Shown one piece after another: positions 41,771 through 50,733 of a stretch of DNA of 64,000 bases. Both the position numbers and the translations under genes were made by a program. The stretch is from Bacteroidales bacterium UBA5429 (lineage in GTDB: Bacteria; Bacteroidota; Bacteroidia; Bacteroidales; WCHB1-69): positions 123,990 to 187,989 of the forward strand of contig DIRT01000029.1 of NCBI GenBank assembly GCA_002427605.1, written 5' to 3'. The notes under the pieces are model-generated. The model did not search any database. It had not been told where the DNA came from and saw only the letters and a list, made by a program, of their open reading frames with translations. Position 1 is the first letter of the stretch, and each line of letters opens with the position of its first letter.

Positions 41771-43543
41771 ATGAGTCAATTGAGAGTTAAAGTAGGTCTA
41801 GGAAGTTGCGGAATTGCTGCAGGAGCACAGAGGATATATGATCATTTAGAATTAATTCACCAAAAGAATCCAGAACAGTGGAGTTTGGAAAAAACCAACT
41901 GTATAGGAATCTGTTATTCTGAACCGTTGGTTCATATAGAATTCAATGACGAACTTTATATCTACGGAAATATTACACCTGTCGGAACAGAACAGGTAAT
42001 TGAATCGTTTCTTCAACACAACACTCCTCCATCAGCTTTTTTAGTATACTCTTCCCAATTACCTGCCAGTGAAAATGATTTTATTAACAATCAAGTCAAA
42101 TGGGCTTTAAAAAATTGCGGTATAATCAATCCTGAAAAGATTGAAGAGTATGAACAGATGGGAGGCTATCAGGCTGTTTTAAAAATTCAAAAGTGGAGTC
42201 CTGATCGAATTATAGATGAAATTGAAAAGAGCGGCTTAAAAGGAAGGGGAGGAGGAGGTTTTCTTACCGCTACTAAGTGGAGGTTAGCTTCAAAACAAAC
42301 CAAAAAAAACAAATATGTAATTTGCAATGCTGATGAGGGAGACCCTGGAGCTTTTATGGATCGTTCTATTCTGGAAGGTGATCCTCATGGAGTATTAGAG
42401 GGAATGATCATTGCAGGTAAAGCAATAGGAGCAACAAAAGGAATCATCTATTGCAGAGCTGAATACCCTTTAGCAATAAAAAGAGTTCAAATTGCAATTG
42501 AACAAGCCCGGGAAAAGAATTATCTTGGGAAGAACATCTTTGGTATTAGAGGATTTGATTTTGATATTTATATTAAAGAGGGTGCCGGAGCATTTGTCTG
42601 CGGCGAGGAAACTGCTCTCATTGCTTCCATTGAAGGCAAAAGAGGAATGCCTTCTAAAAGACCACCTTTTCCTGCAATAAAAGGAGTATGGGATCTGCCC
42701 ACAGTGATAAACAATGTAGAAACGTTAGTTAACATACCCACTATTATCAATAAAGGAGCTGAAAACTATGCACGATTAGGAACTGAAAAAGCCAAAGGGA
42801 CTAAAGTTTTTGCTATTACAGGAAAAGTTAAAAAGTCGGGATTGGTTGAAGTACCCATGGGAACTCCTATTAGTACTGTCATTTATGATATTTGTGGTGG
42901 AACTGCCAATGGCAATAAAATTAAGGCGGTACAATTGGGAGGTCCATCCGGTGGCTGTGTTCCTGCTCATCTGTTAGATACCATTATTGATTATGATGCG
43001 ATCATTGAAACCGGTGCCATTATGGGTTCCGGCGGAATGGTAGTAATGGATGAATCTACTTGTATGGTTGATGTTGCCAAGTTTTTCCTTACTTTTACTC
43101 AAAGTGAGTCGTGTGGTAAATGCACATTTTGTCGTATCGGTACGTTGAGAATGCTTGAGATTTTAGAAAAAATCACAAGTGGGGAGGGGGAGATAGAAGA
43201 CTTGGAAATTCTGGAAGATTTAGCTCTGGAAATCCAAAGTAACTCTTTATGTGGATTGGGACAATCTGCCCCAAATCCGGTACTTTCCGCATTGAAATAT
43301 TTTAGAGATGAGTTTGAAGCTCACATTATAGATAAAAGATGTCCTGCATTACAATGTTCCGCACTGATCAGGTATGAAATCTTAGCTGATCGTTGCGTAG
43401 GTTGTTATCAGTGTCGTAAAGTTTGTCCTGCCAATGCCATTGAATCAAATGATAGAAGAATACACCGCATTATCGAAGAAAATTGCATTCGTTGTGGTGC
43501 ATGTTATGAGAAATGTCGATTTGATGCTATTGTTAGGTCCTAA
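41771..43543 (+). CDS. NuoF-like FMN/NADH subunit with C-terminal ferredoxin domain (HydB/BfuB type)
   Basis: A 590-residue subunit. An N-terminal thioredoxin-like [2Fe-2S] domain has GLGSCGIAAGA and NCIGICYSEP (three cysteines visible). The core binds FMN and NADH: GLKGRGGGGFLTATKW, NADEGDPGAFMDR, and EGAGAFVCGEETALIASIEG. A [4Fe-4S] site follows as ESCGKCTFCRIGT with a distant Cys in CGLGQ. The C terminus adds a two-cluster ferredoxin, CVGCYQCRKVCPANAI and CIRCGACYEKCRFDAI. This layout is typical of flavin-based electron-bifurcating complexes rather than of respiratory complex I. Confidence 0.93.
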   Translation: MSQLRVKVGLGSCGIAAGAQRIYDHLELIHQKNPEQWSLEKTNCIGICYSEPLVHIEFNDELYIYGNITPVGTEQVIESFLQHNTPPSAFLVYSSQLPASENDFINNQVKWALKNCGIINPEKIEEYEQMGGYQAVLKIQKWSPDRIIDEIEKSGLKGRGGGGFLTATKWRLASKQTKKNKYVICNADEGDPGAFMDRSILEGDPHGVLEGMIIAGKAIGATKGIIYCRAEYPLAIKRVQIAIEQAREKNYLGKNIFGIRGFDFDIYIKEGAGAFVCGEETALIASIEGKRGMPSKRPPFPAIKGVWDLPTVINNVETLVNIPTIINKGAENYARLGTEKAKGTKVFAITGKVKKSGLVEVPMGTPISTVIYDICGGTANGNKIKAVQLGGPSGGCVPAHLLDTIIDYDAIIETGAIMGSGGMVVMDESTCMVDVAKFFLTFTQSESCGKCTFCRIGTLRMLEILEKITSGEGEIEDLEILEDLALEIQSNSLCGLGQSAPNPVLSALKYFRDEFEAHIIDKRCPALQCSALIRYEILADRCVGCYQCRKVCPANAIESNDRRIHRIIEENCIRCGACYEKCRFDAIVRS

Positions 43544-43558
43544 AAAATAAAATAGAGT

Positions 43559-46500
43559 ATGGCAGATTATGTAAATATAACAATCAATGACAAACCGATT
43601 CAAGCACGTGTCGGAGAAACAATCCTGCATGTTTGCCTTGATCAAGGTATAGAAATTCCTCATTTGTGTCATGATCACAAACTCAAACCATTTGCAGCTT
43701 GTTATGTTTGTGTTGTTGAGATTAAAGGATATAAAACCCATCAACCCTCTTGTTCTACTGTAGTGCAAGAAGGAATGGAGATTTACACAGATACTCCTGA
43801 GATAAAAAAATCCAGAAAAAATGCTTTGGAACTACTGCTCAGTAATCACTATGCTGATTGTTTGGCACCTTGTTCGCAAGCCTGTCCGGCAGGAGTAGAT
43901 ATTCAAGGCTACCTCTCCTTAACTGAAAAGGGACTATTCCAACAGGCAGTTGAATTGATTAAGGAGACTAATCCTCTACCAGCCATTTGCGGACGTGTAT
44001 GTGTCAGACCCTGTGAAGATCATTGCAGAAGAGCATTAACGGAAGACAATTCTCCTGTAGGAATTGATTATCTCAAGCGTTTTATTGCTGACTTTGACCT
44101 GGTATCGGAATCTCCTGTCACTCCCAAAATTAAGCCATTAAATGGGAAGAAAGTAGCTATTATTGGATCAGGACCGGCGGGATTAACCACTGCTTATTAT
44201 TTGCAAATAGAAGGAATCCAAGCCGATATTTACGAGCGTGCTCCAAAAACTGGTGGTTGGCTCAGATATGGAATTCCGGAATACAGACTACCTAACAACA
44301 TCATTGATCAGGAAGTTGCCAATATTACCAAATTGGGAGTTAAGATTTTCACTCAACAGGAACTGAGCAAAAATCTTCGGTTTGAAACATTAGATAAAGA
44401 ATATGATGCTATCTTTCTTGGTATTGGTGCACAAGTTGGGGATCTTTTGGGAATAGGGGAGAAGAGTGCTCCAAACTTAATCTCCGGTATTGATTTTCTC
44501 AAAAAAAATGCAGAAACCAACAACAATACAGATTTGAGTGAAAAAAAAGTAGTTGTGATTGGAGGTGGTAATACGGCTATGGACTGTTGTCGTACAGCCC
44601 TGCGTTGCGGTAGTGAAGATGTTTGGGTGCTTTACAGAAGGACTGAAGCAGATATGCCGGCTAATCCCATTGAAATTCACGAATCAAAAGTAGAAGGTGT
44701 TCAGTATCAATTCTTAACAACTCCTATTGATGTGTATTACGATAACGAAGGGAACCTGACTGGATTGAAATGTATCCGCATGAAAGCTGAAAAGAAAGAG
44801 GGTTCACGTCGTTCAACCATCACACCTATTGAGGGATCGGAATTTGATGTAGCTTGCGATTTGGTGCTTCCTGCTACCGGACAAAAATTGGAAAGTCATG
44901 TCTTAGAGCATATTAACGACTATTACAAGACAGAATCGTTACGATTGAACAGGTGGAACACATTGGAACCGGATCATCATACACAACAAATGAATATCCC
45001 AAAGATATTTGCTGCCGGAGATGTTGTAACCGGGCCAACCAATATTATTGAAGCGATCGCAGGTGGGAAAAGAGCTGCAAATGCAATTACTCAGTATGTT
45101 TTGGGCGAGTCGCTTAGGATGTCTTTCCCCCAATTTATTAGTTCTAAAGAAAACTTCACTAAACAAGTATCAGAGCAATATTGTGGCAAATATACCCCTA
45201 CAACAAAAAATGAGATGCCTGTTTTAAGTGAAAAAGAACGTCATAATTTCGAAGAGGTTGAGCTGGGGTATCAAACTATTGAACAAGTAACAAGTGAAGT
45301 TTCTCGTTGCTTAGAATGCGGCTGTTCAGCATTTTATGATTGTGATTTACAAAAATATGCAACGCAGTACGGTGCAGATCAAACCCGTTTTAAAGGAACA
45401 TATCAAACATTTGAAACTCATAGTGTTCATCCTAAATTAGTACTGGATAATCATAAATGTATCCTATGTGGACGTTGTGTCAGGGTTTGTAATGAATACT
45501 CCGGTAATCGTGTCTGGGGCTTCTTTAAACGAGGTTATAAAACCTATATTGCTCCAAATTTAGAGGGTAATTTACTGGAAAGCAGATGTGATGCTTGTGG
45601 TTTGTGTGTTGATACTTGTCCGACAGGTGCATTGACTGAAAACTATATTTTTAAAGTTTTACCTGTTCCCTACAACCATCTTCCAACGATCGATCCATTT
45701 GGTTCTGAAGGATTTGAAGTTGATTTATTGGAATACAAAGGCAACATTTATGGTGCCACCTCAAGACGAGGCGTTGTGAATCAAAAAGGGCTTATTAATC
45801 GCGATATCTTCTTTAATTACTCCCTGTTTAACAAGAGCAATCGTATTACCCAACCAATGGAGAAAATTGATGGAGTTTGGGAGGCAATCAGCATAGAACG
45901 AGCTTTGGAAAGGATTAAGGAAGAAACACAAAAGGTAAAAAATGAAAATAATTTCATATGGATTTCTCCTGAATTTACCAATGAAGCGATCTATATGATT
46001 CAGAAGTGGGGTAGGGCAGCACTCCTTTCCAACACCATTGGATCATCCTATTTTCAAAATAGAAGTCAACTATCTAATCCCGATAAAAACGATATTCTAC
46101 CTCTTAGTGAGCTAGATGATTCTCATCAAATTTTTATTATTGGGGGGAGCCTCCCTGAATCCCACCCTGTGATTAGTCACTTATTACAAAATAGCAGGTT
46201 TCATAATCGGGCAACACTGACTCTTATCACAACAAACCCTAAAGATAAATACGCACTCAGAGTTGATGCAACTCATTATATTAAAGATTATTATACCTTT
46301 ATCAAAGCGATTAATCACTACCTAATTACATATGATAAAGCTTTTGGAATATTCGTTGAAGGATTAGCTTCCCATAAAACTGAGTATTTCGAGCACATAA
46401 GCTCTTTAGATGCTGATGAACTTTATTCTAAGGCTGGTGTATCGTTTGAAGTTATCCAACAGATTGCTGAGCAAATCTTGGAAATCCCAGAAACTGCCTT

Positions 46501-47158
46501 GATTATGAGCGAGTATGAGATTGATGAAAAAACTTTAGTGGAAGCTCATAATTTGATGTTGTTGACTGAAAAACAGGGTAAACCCTCTGCAGGAATTATC
46601 AACCTCCGACCTTCTTGCAATACTCAAGGATTATATGATATGGGAGCAATGTCTGAATATGGTCCCGGAAATCGAAAAATTGAAGGTGAATACTTGGATT
46701 TACTTCAAGAAACCTGGGGAAACATCAAACTTTCTTCACATTTTAACTCCCTTAAAAACCAAATACAATCTGAAGAAAATAAGAACTTTTTCATCTTTGG
46801 TGATGATCCTATAAAAGCGGACCCCACGATAATTCCTCATTTTGAAAAGGCTCAATTTGTTATGTTGCAAACTACTTTCAAAAATGAGACAACTCTTTAT
46901 GCTGACTTAATGATTCCTGCCAATTTTGGAATTGAGCTCGGAGGAAGTTATACTTCTTCATTTAAAGTAGCTCAAAGTTTTAAAGCAGTTAAAAAGCCAA
47001 CGATTAAATGGAATGATTATCAGTTTTATGCCAAACTTCATGAAGTTTTTGGTATTGAAACTCCTTCCAATAGTTCAGATATATTTTTTGAGATGCTCTC
47101 ATTTCTACAACCCGATTGCTGTAGTGGCGGAAGACATCATTTTAAAATCACTAAATAA
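43559..47158 (+). CDS. NuoG-like Fe-S protein fused with a GltD/NfnB-like FAD-NADPH domain
   Basis: A 1199-residue multidomain subunit. Residues 1-80 form a [2Fe-2S] domain (Cys37, 48, 51, 65). A glutamate-synthase-beta-like insert spans about 98-530: cluster cysteines CLAPCSQACP and CGRVCVRPCEDHC, FAD loop GSGPAG (203-208), NADPH loop GGGNTAMDC and RRTEADMP. A cysteine-rich CLECGCSAFYDC and two [4Fe-4S] sites (CILCGRCVRVC, CDACGLCVDTCP) follow. The last 500 residues have a formate-dehydrogenase-alpha-like fold without its cysteine motif or a visible Mo ligand. There is no hydrogenase H-cluster motif. It probably links NADPH to NADH and ferredoxin. Confidence 0.88.
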   Translation: MADYVNITINDKPIQARVGETILHVCLDQGIEIPHLCHDHKLKPFAACYVCVVEIKGYKTHQPSCSTVVQEGMEIYTDTPEIKKSRKNALELLLSNHYADCLAPCSQACPAGVDIQGYLSLTEKGLFQQAVELIKETNPLPAICGRVCVRPCEDHCRRALTEDNSPVGIDYLKRFIADFDLVSESPVTPKIKPLNGKKVAIIGSGPAGLTTAYYLQIEGIQADIYERAPKTGGWLRYGIPEYRLPNNIIDQEVANITKLGVKIFTQQELSKNLRFETLDKEYDAIFLGIGAQVGDLLGIGEKSAPNLISGIDFLKKNAETNNNTDLSEKKVVVIGGGNTAMDCCRTALRCGSEDVWVLYRRTEADMPANPIEIHESKVEGVQYQFLTTPIDVYYDNEGNLTGLKCIRMKAEKKEGSRRSTITPIEGSEFDVACDLVLPATGQKLESHVLEHINDYYKTESLRLNRWNTLEPDHHTQQMNIPKIFAAGDVVTGPTNIIEAIAGGKRAANAITQYVLGESLRMSFPQFISSKENFTKQVSEQYCGKYTPTTKNEMPVLSEKERHNFEEVELGYQTIEQVTSEVSRCLECGCSAFYDCDLQKYATQYGADQTRFKGTYQTFETHSVHPKLVLDNHKCILCGRCVRVCNEYSGNRVWGFFKRGYKTYIAPNLEGNLLESRCDACGLCVDTCPTGALTENYIFKVLPVPYNHLPTIDPFGSEGFEVDLLEYKGNIYGATSRRGVVNQKGLINRDIFFNYSLFNKSNRITQPMEKIDGVWEAISIERALERIKEETQKVKNENNFIWISPEFTNEAIYMIQKWGRAALLSNTIGSSYFQNRSQLSNPDKNDILPLSELDDSHQIFIIGGSLPESHPVISHLLQNSRFHNRATLTLITTNPKDKYALRVDATHYIKDYYTFIKAINHYLITYDKAFGIFVEGLASHKTEYFEHISSLDADELYSKAGVSFEVIQQIAEQILEIPETALIMSEYEIDEKTLVEAHNLMLLTEKQGKPSAGIINLRPSCNTQGLYDMGAMSEYGPGNRKIEGEYLDLLQETWGNIKLSSHFNSLKNQIQSEENKNFFIFGDDPIKADPTIIPHFEKAQFVMLQTTFKNETTLYADLMIPANFGIELGGSYTSSFKVAQSFKAVKKPTIKWNDYQFYAKLHEVFGIETPSNSSDIFFEMLSFLQPDCCSGGRHHFKITK

Positions 47159-47736
47159 TGATGTATTTCATTGAGCTCTTCTTAATCGCAGTTGGGTTAT
47201 CTATGGACACTTTGACTGTCTGTATCCCTGCCGGAATTGTGACTAATAAAATGTTGCAACCTCATAGGATGAAGCTAAAGTTAATTATACTTATGGCTTT
47301 TATGCAAGCTTTTATGACTTTTGCCGGATGGTTGATGGGCAGCTCTTTCCACAGCATAATCAAGGATTTCGATCATTGGGTTGCGGCTATTTTACTCTTT
47401 ATAATTGCAGGTGGAATGATTTACGAAGGACTGAAAAAAGATAATAAAAATGAAAAGAAGTTTAATTTCCACTCTAACAAGACTTTGCTCATTTTAGCAT
47501 TTGCAACCAGTATTGATGCGTTGGCAGTAGGAATTTCTTTCGCACTCCTTGATATGAGCATTTGGTTTCCTGTTGTTATAATAGGAATAGTTACTTTTTT
47601 ATTCGCATATCTAGGAGTTCAAATAGGAAGTAAGATAAAAGATTTTAAACGGTTTAAGATTGAAATTTTAGGTGGAATCATTCTAATTATCGTAGCCATA
47701 AAAATTTTAATTGAGCATACTGTTTGTGCCATGTAA
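47158..47736 (+). CDS. MntP-type manganese exporter-like membrane protein
   Basis: A 192-residue inner-membrane protein with six predicted helices in two related halves. The conserved aspartate-containing motifs are GLSMDTLTVCI (first half) and ATSIDALAVGI (second half), which define the MntP/YebN family of Mn2+ efflux proteins. The ATG at 47158 shares a base with the stop of the preceding 1199-residue gene; a second ATG at 47161 is equally possible. Any functional link with the redox complex is only inferred from co-transcription. Confidence 0.88.
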   Translation: MMYFIELFLIAVGLSMDTLTVCIPAGIVTNKMLQPHRMKLKLIILMAFMQAFMTFAGWLMGSSFHSIIKDFDHWVAAILLFIIAGGMIYEGLKKDNKNEKKFNFHSNKTLLILAFATSIDALAVGISFALLDMSIWFPVVIIGIVTFLFAYLGVQIGSKIKDFKRFKIEILGGIILIIVAIKILIEHTVCAM

Positions 47737-47755
47737 ATAATTTTGATTATTTTTG
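47723..47755 (+). promoter_or_regulatory. Promoter of ricT-gldH
   Basis: TTTG at 47723-47726 and TATTTTTG at 47748-47755 are separated by 21 bases, a good match to the Bacteroidota -33/-7 consensus. The -33 part lies inside the 3' end of the MntP-type gene. Confidence 0.65.
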
Positions 47756-47819
47756 TAGGTTCTATTTTGGATACTGTAGGACTACATTTTACTATTAATA
47801 AACGGATTATTAGCAATAT

Positions 47820-49019
47820 ATGAATAACAATAAAAATAAATGCATCGAAGATGAATCCATGAATATGGAAGATTACGATGAAAATATCGATGTAAATATA
47901 CAATTTGCACCTAAAACTGAAACCAATAAGATAACCAGCAATCCTTTTTTTACAAGAGGTTTTTCTGCTATTCCACCGGTAGATCAATGCAAATCGGAAG
48001 AGTACAAGCAATCCTGCTGCAAATTAGCAAGTCACGATTGGGTAGAATATATTAATCTACCACAGCAATTTAACTATTATCATATTGTTGAAGTTAGATT
48101 CAAAAATAGTCACAAAGATTTCTTCCTTTTACCGGAAGAGGGAGTCTTTAATGTAGGAGAAATCGTTGCTGTAGAAGCCAATCCTGGGCATGATATTGGG
48201 ATTATTTCCATGACTGGAGTTTCTGTAAAAAGACAATTAGCAGCAAAAAAAATAAAACCGGAAGATGTTTCCAAAAAACTGTACAGACATGCCAAAATCT
48301 CTGATATTGACAAATGGATTGCTACAGTTGATTTAGAACACACTACGATGCTCTCATCTCGTTATATTGCCTGGGATTTAAACCTTGAAATGAAAGTAAA
48401 TGATGTTGAGTATCAGGGAGACGGCGGAAAAGCTATCTTTTACTATTCTGCTGATGAACGTGTTGACTTCAGAACACTGATTAAAATTTTAGCCGAACAA
48501 TTCAAAATCAGAATTGAGATGAGGCAGATCGGTGTTCGTCAGGAAGCTGCCCGTTTAGGAGGAATTGGGTCTTGTGGAAGAGAGTTGTGTTGTTCTTCAT
48601 GGTTGACTAATTTTCAATCTGTTTCTACTGTTGCTGCCAAAACGCAACAACTTACACTGAATCCCAAAAAGATTGCAGGAATGTGTGGAAAACTAAAATG
48701 TTGTCTAAACTTTGAACAAGAAACCTATTTACTTGAATTAAAAGAATTTCCTCAAGCTAATGTAGTACTGCATACCAAAAAAGGAAAAGCACAGTTTAAT
48801 AAAATTGACATTTTTAAAAAGGTAGTATGGTATAATTATGCTTCGGATCCCAATTTTATTTTTGCTATTCCTCTCGAAAAAGTTCGTCAAATTATTGAAA
48901 TGAATAAAAAAGGGAAAAACCCTGAATCATTAGAAGAATTTGCCATAGTAAATCAGAAAAAGATGGATGACGATGGAGGGTATAGCTTAGATGATTTGAA
49001 AAACATTGAAGATCGTTAA
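47820..49019 (+). CDS. ricT: PSP1-domain regulatory Fe-S protein RicT
   Basis: A 399-residue member of the RicT/YaaT (PSP1) family. In Bacillus, RicT joins RicA and RicF in a [4Fe-4S]-containing complex that aids RNase Y. Cysteine-rich segments are GGIGSCGRELCCSSWL and MCGKLKCCLNFEQETY, and the core has RQIGVRQEAARLGG. The N-terminal 60 residues are a variable acidic region, and the C terminus has a charged tail as in other Bacteroidota members. gldH begins 4 bases after the stop. Confidence 0.9.
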   Translation: MNNNKNKCIEDESMNMEDYDENIDVNIQFAPKTETNKITSNPFFTRGFSAIPPVDQCKSEEYKQSCCKLASHDWVEYINLPQQFNYYHIVEVRFKNSHKDFFLLPEEGVFNVGEIVAVEANPGHDIGIISMTGVSVKRQLAAKKIKPEDVSKKLYRHAKISDIDKWIATVDLEHTTMLSSRYIAWDLNLEMKVNDVEYQGDGGKAIFYYSADERVDFRTLIKILAEQFKIRIEMRQIGVRQEAARLGGIGSCGRELCCSSWLTNFQSVSTVAAKTQQLTLNPKKIAGMCGKLKCCLNFEQETYLLELKEFPQANVVLHTKKGKAQFNKIDIFKKVVWYNYASDPNFIFAIPLEKVRQIIEMNKKGKNPESLEEFAIVNQKKMDDDGGYSLDDLKNIEDR

Positions 49020-49023
49020 TATA

Positions 49024-49503
49024 ATGAAAAATTTTTTTTTCTATTCTATATTGCTGGTTATTCTTTTCTCCTCTTGTGGAAGAAATATTTTATTTGAAAA
49101 GGTAGATCATATTTCAGATGAAAAATGGGCAAGTGATCATATTTTAAAATATCAGTTTAAAATTGTAGACACAACTCAGTTTTATGATATTTTCATCAAT
49201 GTTCGTAATAGCACTGATTATCCCTATCAAAACTTATATCTTTTCCTAATTAATAAGTTTCCTTCAGGAGTTACCGTAACAGACACTATTGAAGCTCTTT
49301 TATGTGATCCTTTTGGAAATTGGTATGGCAAAGGATCAGGTAGAATCAAAGATCATCGTTTATTAATGCGACAGAAGGTAAGATTTCAACAAAAGGGAGT
49401 ATATAACTTCTCTTTTCAACACGCTATGCGAGATGAAGACCTAATTGGAATCACAGAGTTTGGAATTACAATCCAAGAACACAAACCTATCAAAAAGGAT
49501 TAG
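49024..49503 (+). CDS. gldH: Gliding motility lipoprotein GldH
   Basis: A 159-residue lipoprotein. The signal peptide ends in a lipobox LFSSC with lipidated Cys18. The mature protein is a small beta-rich domain containing WYGKGSGRIKDHR and a FQHAMRDED segment. GldH is required for gliding in Flavobacterium but is widely present in non-gliding Bacteroidota, commonly beside ricT as here. The frame starts upstream at 49006 inside ricT, but the ATG at 49024 yields the proper signal peptide. It converges on ribBA. Confidence 0.85.
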   Translation: MKNFFFYSILLVILFSSCGRNILFEKVDHISDEKWASDHILKYQFKIVDTTQFYDIFINVRNSTDYPYQNLYLFLINKFPSGVTVTDTIEALLCDPFGNWYGKGSGRIKDHRLLMRQKVRFQQKGVYNFSFQHAMRDEDLIGITEFGITIQEHKPIKKD

Positions 49504-49520
49504 TTGCGAAGTTTTATATA

Positions 49521-50732
49521 CTATTCAAGATGGAGATCATGTCCCATCTTGGTTTGTTTTGTTTTCAAATATCTAATATTTGCTCCATTAGGAGGAATGA
49601 TAATCGGCACAGTTTCTATAATTTTGATACCGTGACCACTTAATCCAATTTTTTTAGCCGGATTATTAGTAATCAACCTGATTCGGGTAGCATTTAAGTC
49701 TCTTAATATTTGAGCTCCTACACCATATTCACGCTCATCTGCTCTAAATCCCAATTCCAGATTAGCCTGAACCGTATCTAATCCTTGAGCCTGTAAATTA
49801 TATGCTTTAAGTTTATTGACAATTCCTATTCCCCGTCCTTCCTGGCTCATGTACAACACCATCCCCTTTCCTTCTTTTTCAACCATTTGCAGAGCCTGAT
49901 GAAGTTGACTGGCACAATCACATTTTTGAGATCCAAATATATCACCAGTAACACATGAAGAGTGAACTCGAACCAAAATTTCCTCATCTTTATTCCAATC
50001 TCCCTTTTTCAAAGCATAGTGAACAGCTCCATTATTGAGTTGAGTATAGGCAATAAGTTGGAAGGTTCCCCATTCTGTTGGAAGTTCAACTTGTTCCTCT
50101 TTTCTTATTAAAGTTTCATTCTTAACCCGATAAGCAATCAAATCACGAATAGAAATTATCTTGATATTATGTTCTTTGGCCACTTTCATTAACTCAGGTA
50201 AACGCGCCATCGTTCCATCCGGATTAATAATTTCAATTAAAGCTCCTGCAGGATATAAACCTGCCAACCTTGCCAAATCAACAGTAGCTTCAGTATGCCC
50301 TGCACGAATTAACACACCTCCATCACGAGCTTTTAAAGGATTAATATGACCGGGTCTACCTAAATCTTCTGGTTTTAAATCAGGATCAGCTAAAGCTTTA
50401 ATAGTAGCAGATCTGTCATGAGCAGATACTCCCGTAGTACAGCCATGTCCTAGAAGATCAACTGTAATAGTAAAAGGTGTTCCATGTATAGAGGTATTAG
50501 ATGCCACTTGCATTTCCAGTTGAAGTTCCTTACATCGTGAATCAGTAATGGGAGCACATAAAACGCCACGCCCATACTGAAGCATAAAATTCACTTTTTC
50601 AGGTGTTATTTTTTCAGCTGCAATAATAAAATCACCTTCATTTTCACGATCTTCATCATCAACAACGATTAAAAACTTTCCAGTTTTAAAATCTTCTAAA
50701 GCTTCCTCAATTGTATTTAATTTTATTTCCAT
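49521..50732 (-). CDS. ribBA: Bifunctional DHBP synthase/GTP cyclohydrolase II RibBA
   Basis: A 403-residue fusion for riboflavin synthesis. The N-terminal half makes 3,4-dihydroxy-2-butanone-4-phosphate from ribulose-5-phosphate (DDEDRENEGDFIIAAE; HTEATVDLARLAG). The C-terminal half opens GTP, with zinc-binding cysteines in HSSCVTGDIFGSQKCDCASQL and the active GRGIGIVNKL and Y-G-V-G-AQI segments. Both active sites look intact. It starts 1 base after a DUF5689 lipoprotein gene, so it appears to be the last gene of the TonB-receptor operon. No FMN riboswitch is seen. Confidence 0.96.
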   Translation of the reverse strand: MEIKLNTIEEALEDFKTGKFLIVVDDEDRENEGDFIIAAEKITPEKVNFMLQYGRGVLCAPITDSRCKELQLEMQVASNTSIHGTPFTITVDLLGHGCTTGVSAHDRSATIKALADPDLKPEDLGRPGHINPLKARDGGVLIRAGHTEATVDLARLAGLYPAGALIEIINPDGTMARLPELMKVAKEHNIKIISIRDLIAYRVKNETLIRKEEQVELPTEWGTFQLIAYTQLNNGAVHYALKKGDWNKDEEILVRVHSSCVTGDIFGSQKCDCASQLHQALQMVEKEGKGMVLYMSQEGRGIGIVNKLKAYNLQAQGLDTVQANLELGFRADEREYGVGAQILRDLNATRIRLITNNPAKKIGLSGHGIKIIETVPIIIPPNGANIRYLKTKQTKMGHDLHLE

Positions 50733-50733
50733 T

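Noticed and set aside
43445..43768. 107-codon minus-strand open frame across the junction of the NuoF- and NuoG-like genes
   Set aside because: It is a shadow of two clear coding sequences, without domain or promoter support.
43559..47158. The 1199-residue subunit as a HydA-type [FeFe] hydrogenase
   Set aside because: It sits beside NuoE/NuoF-like genes as in HydABC, but none of the H-cluster motifs (TSCCP, MPC-x2-K, E-x-MAC) occurs, and the middle is a GltD-like flavoprotein.
47619..48011. 130-codon minus-strand open frame across the gap before ricT
   Set aside because: It is antisense to two well-supported genes, has a low-complexity Ile/Phe-rich translation and no family features.
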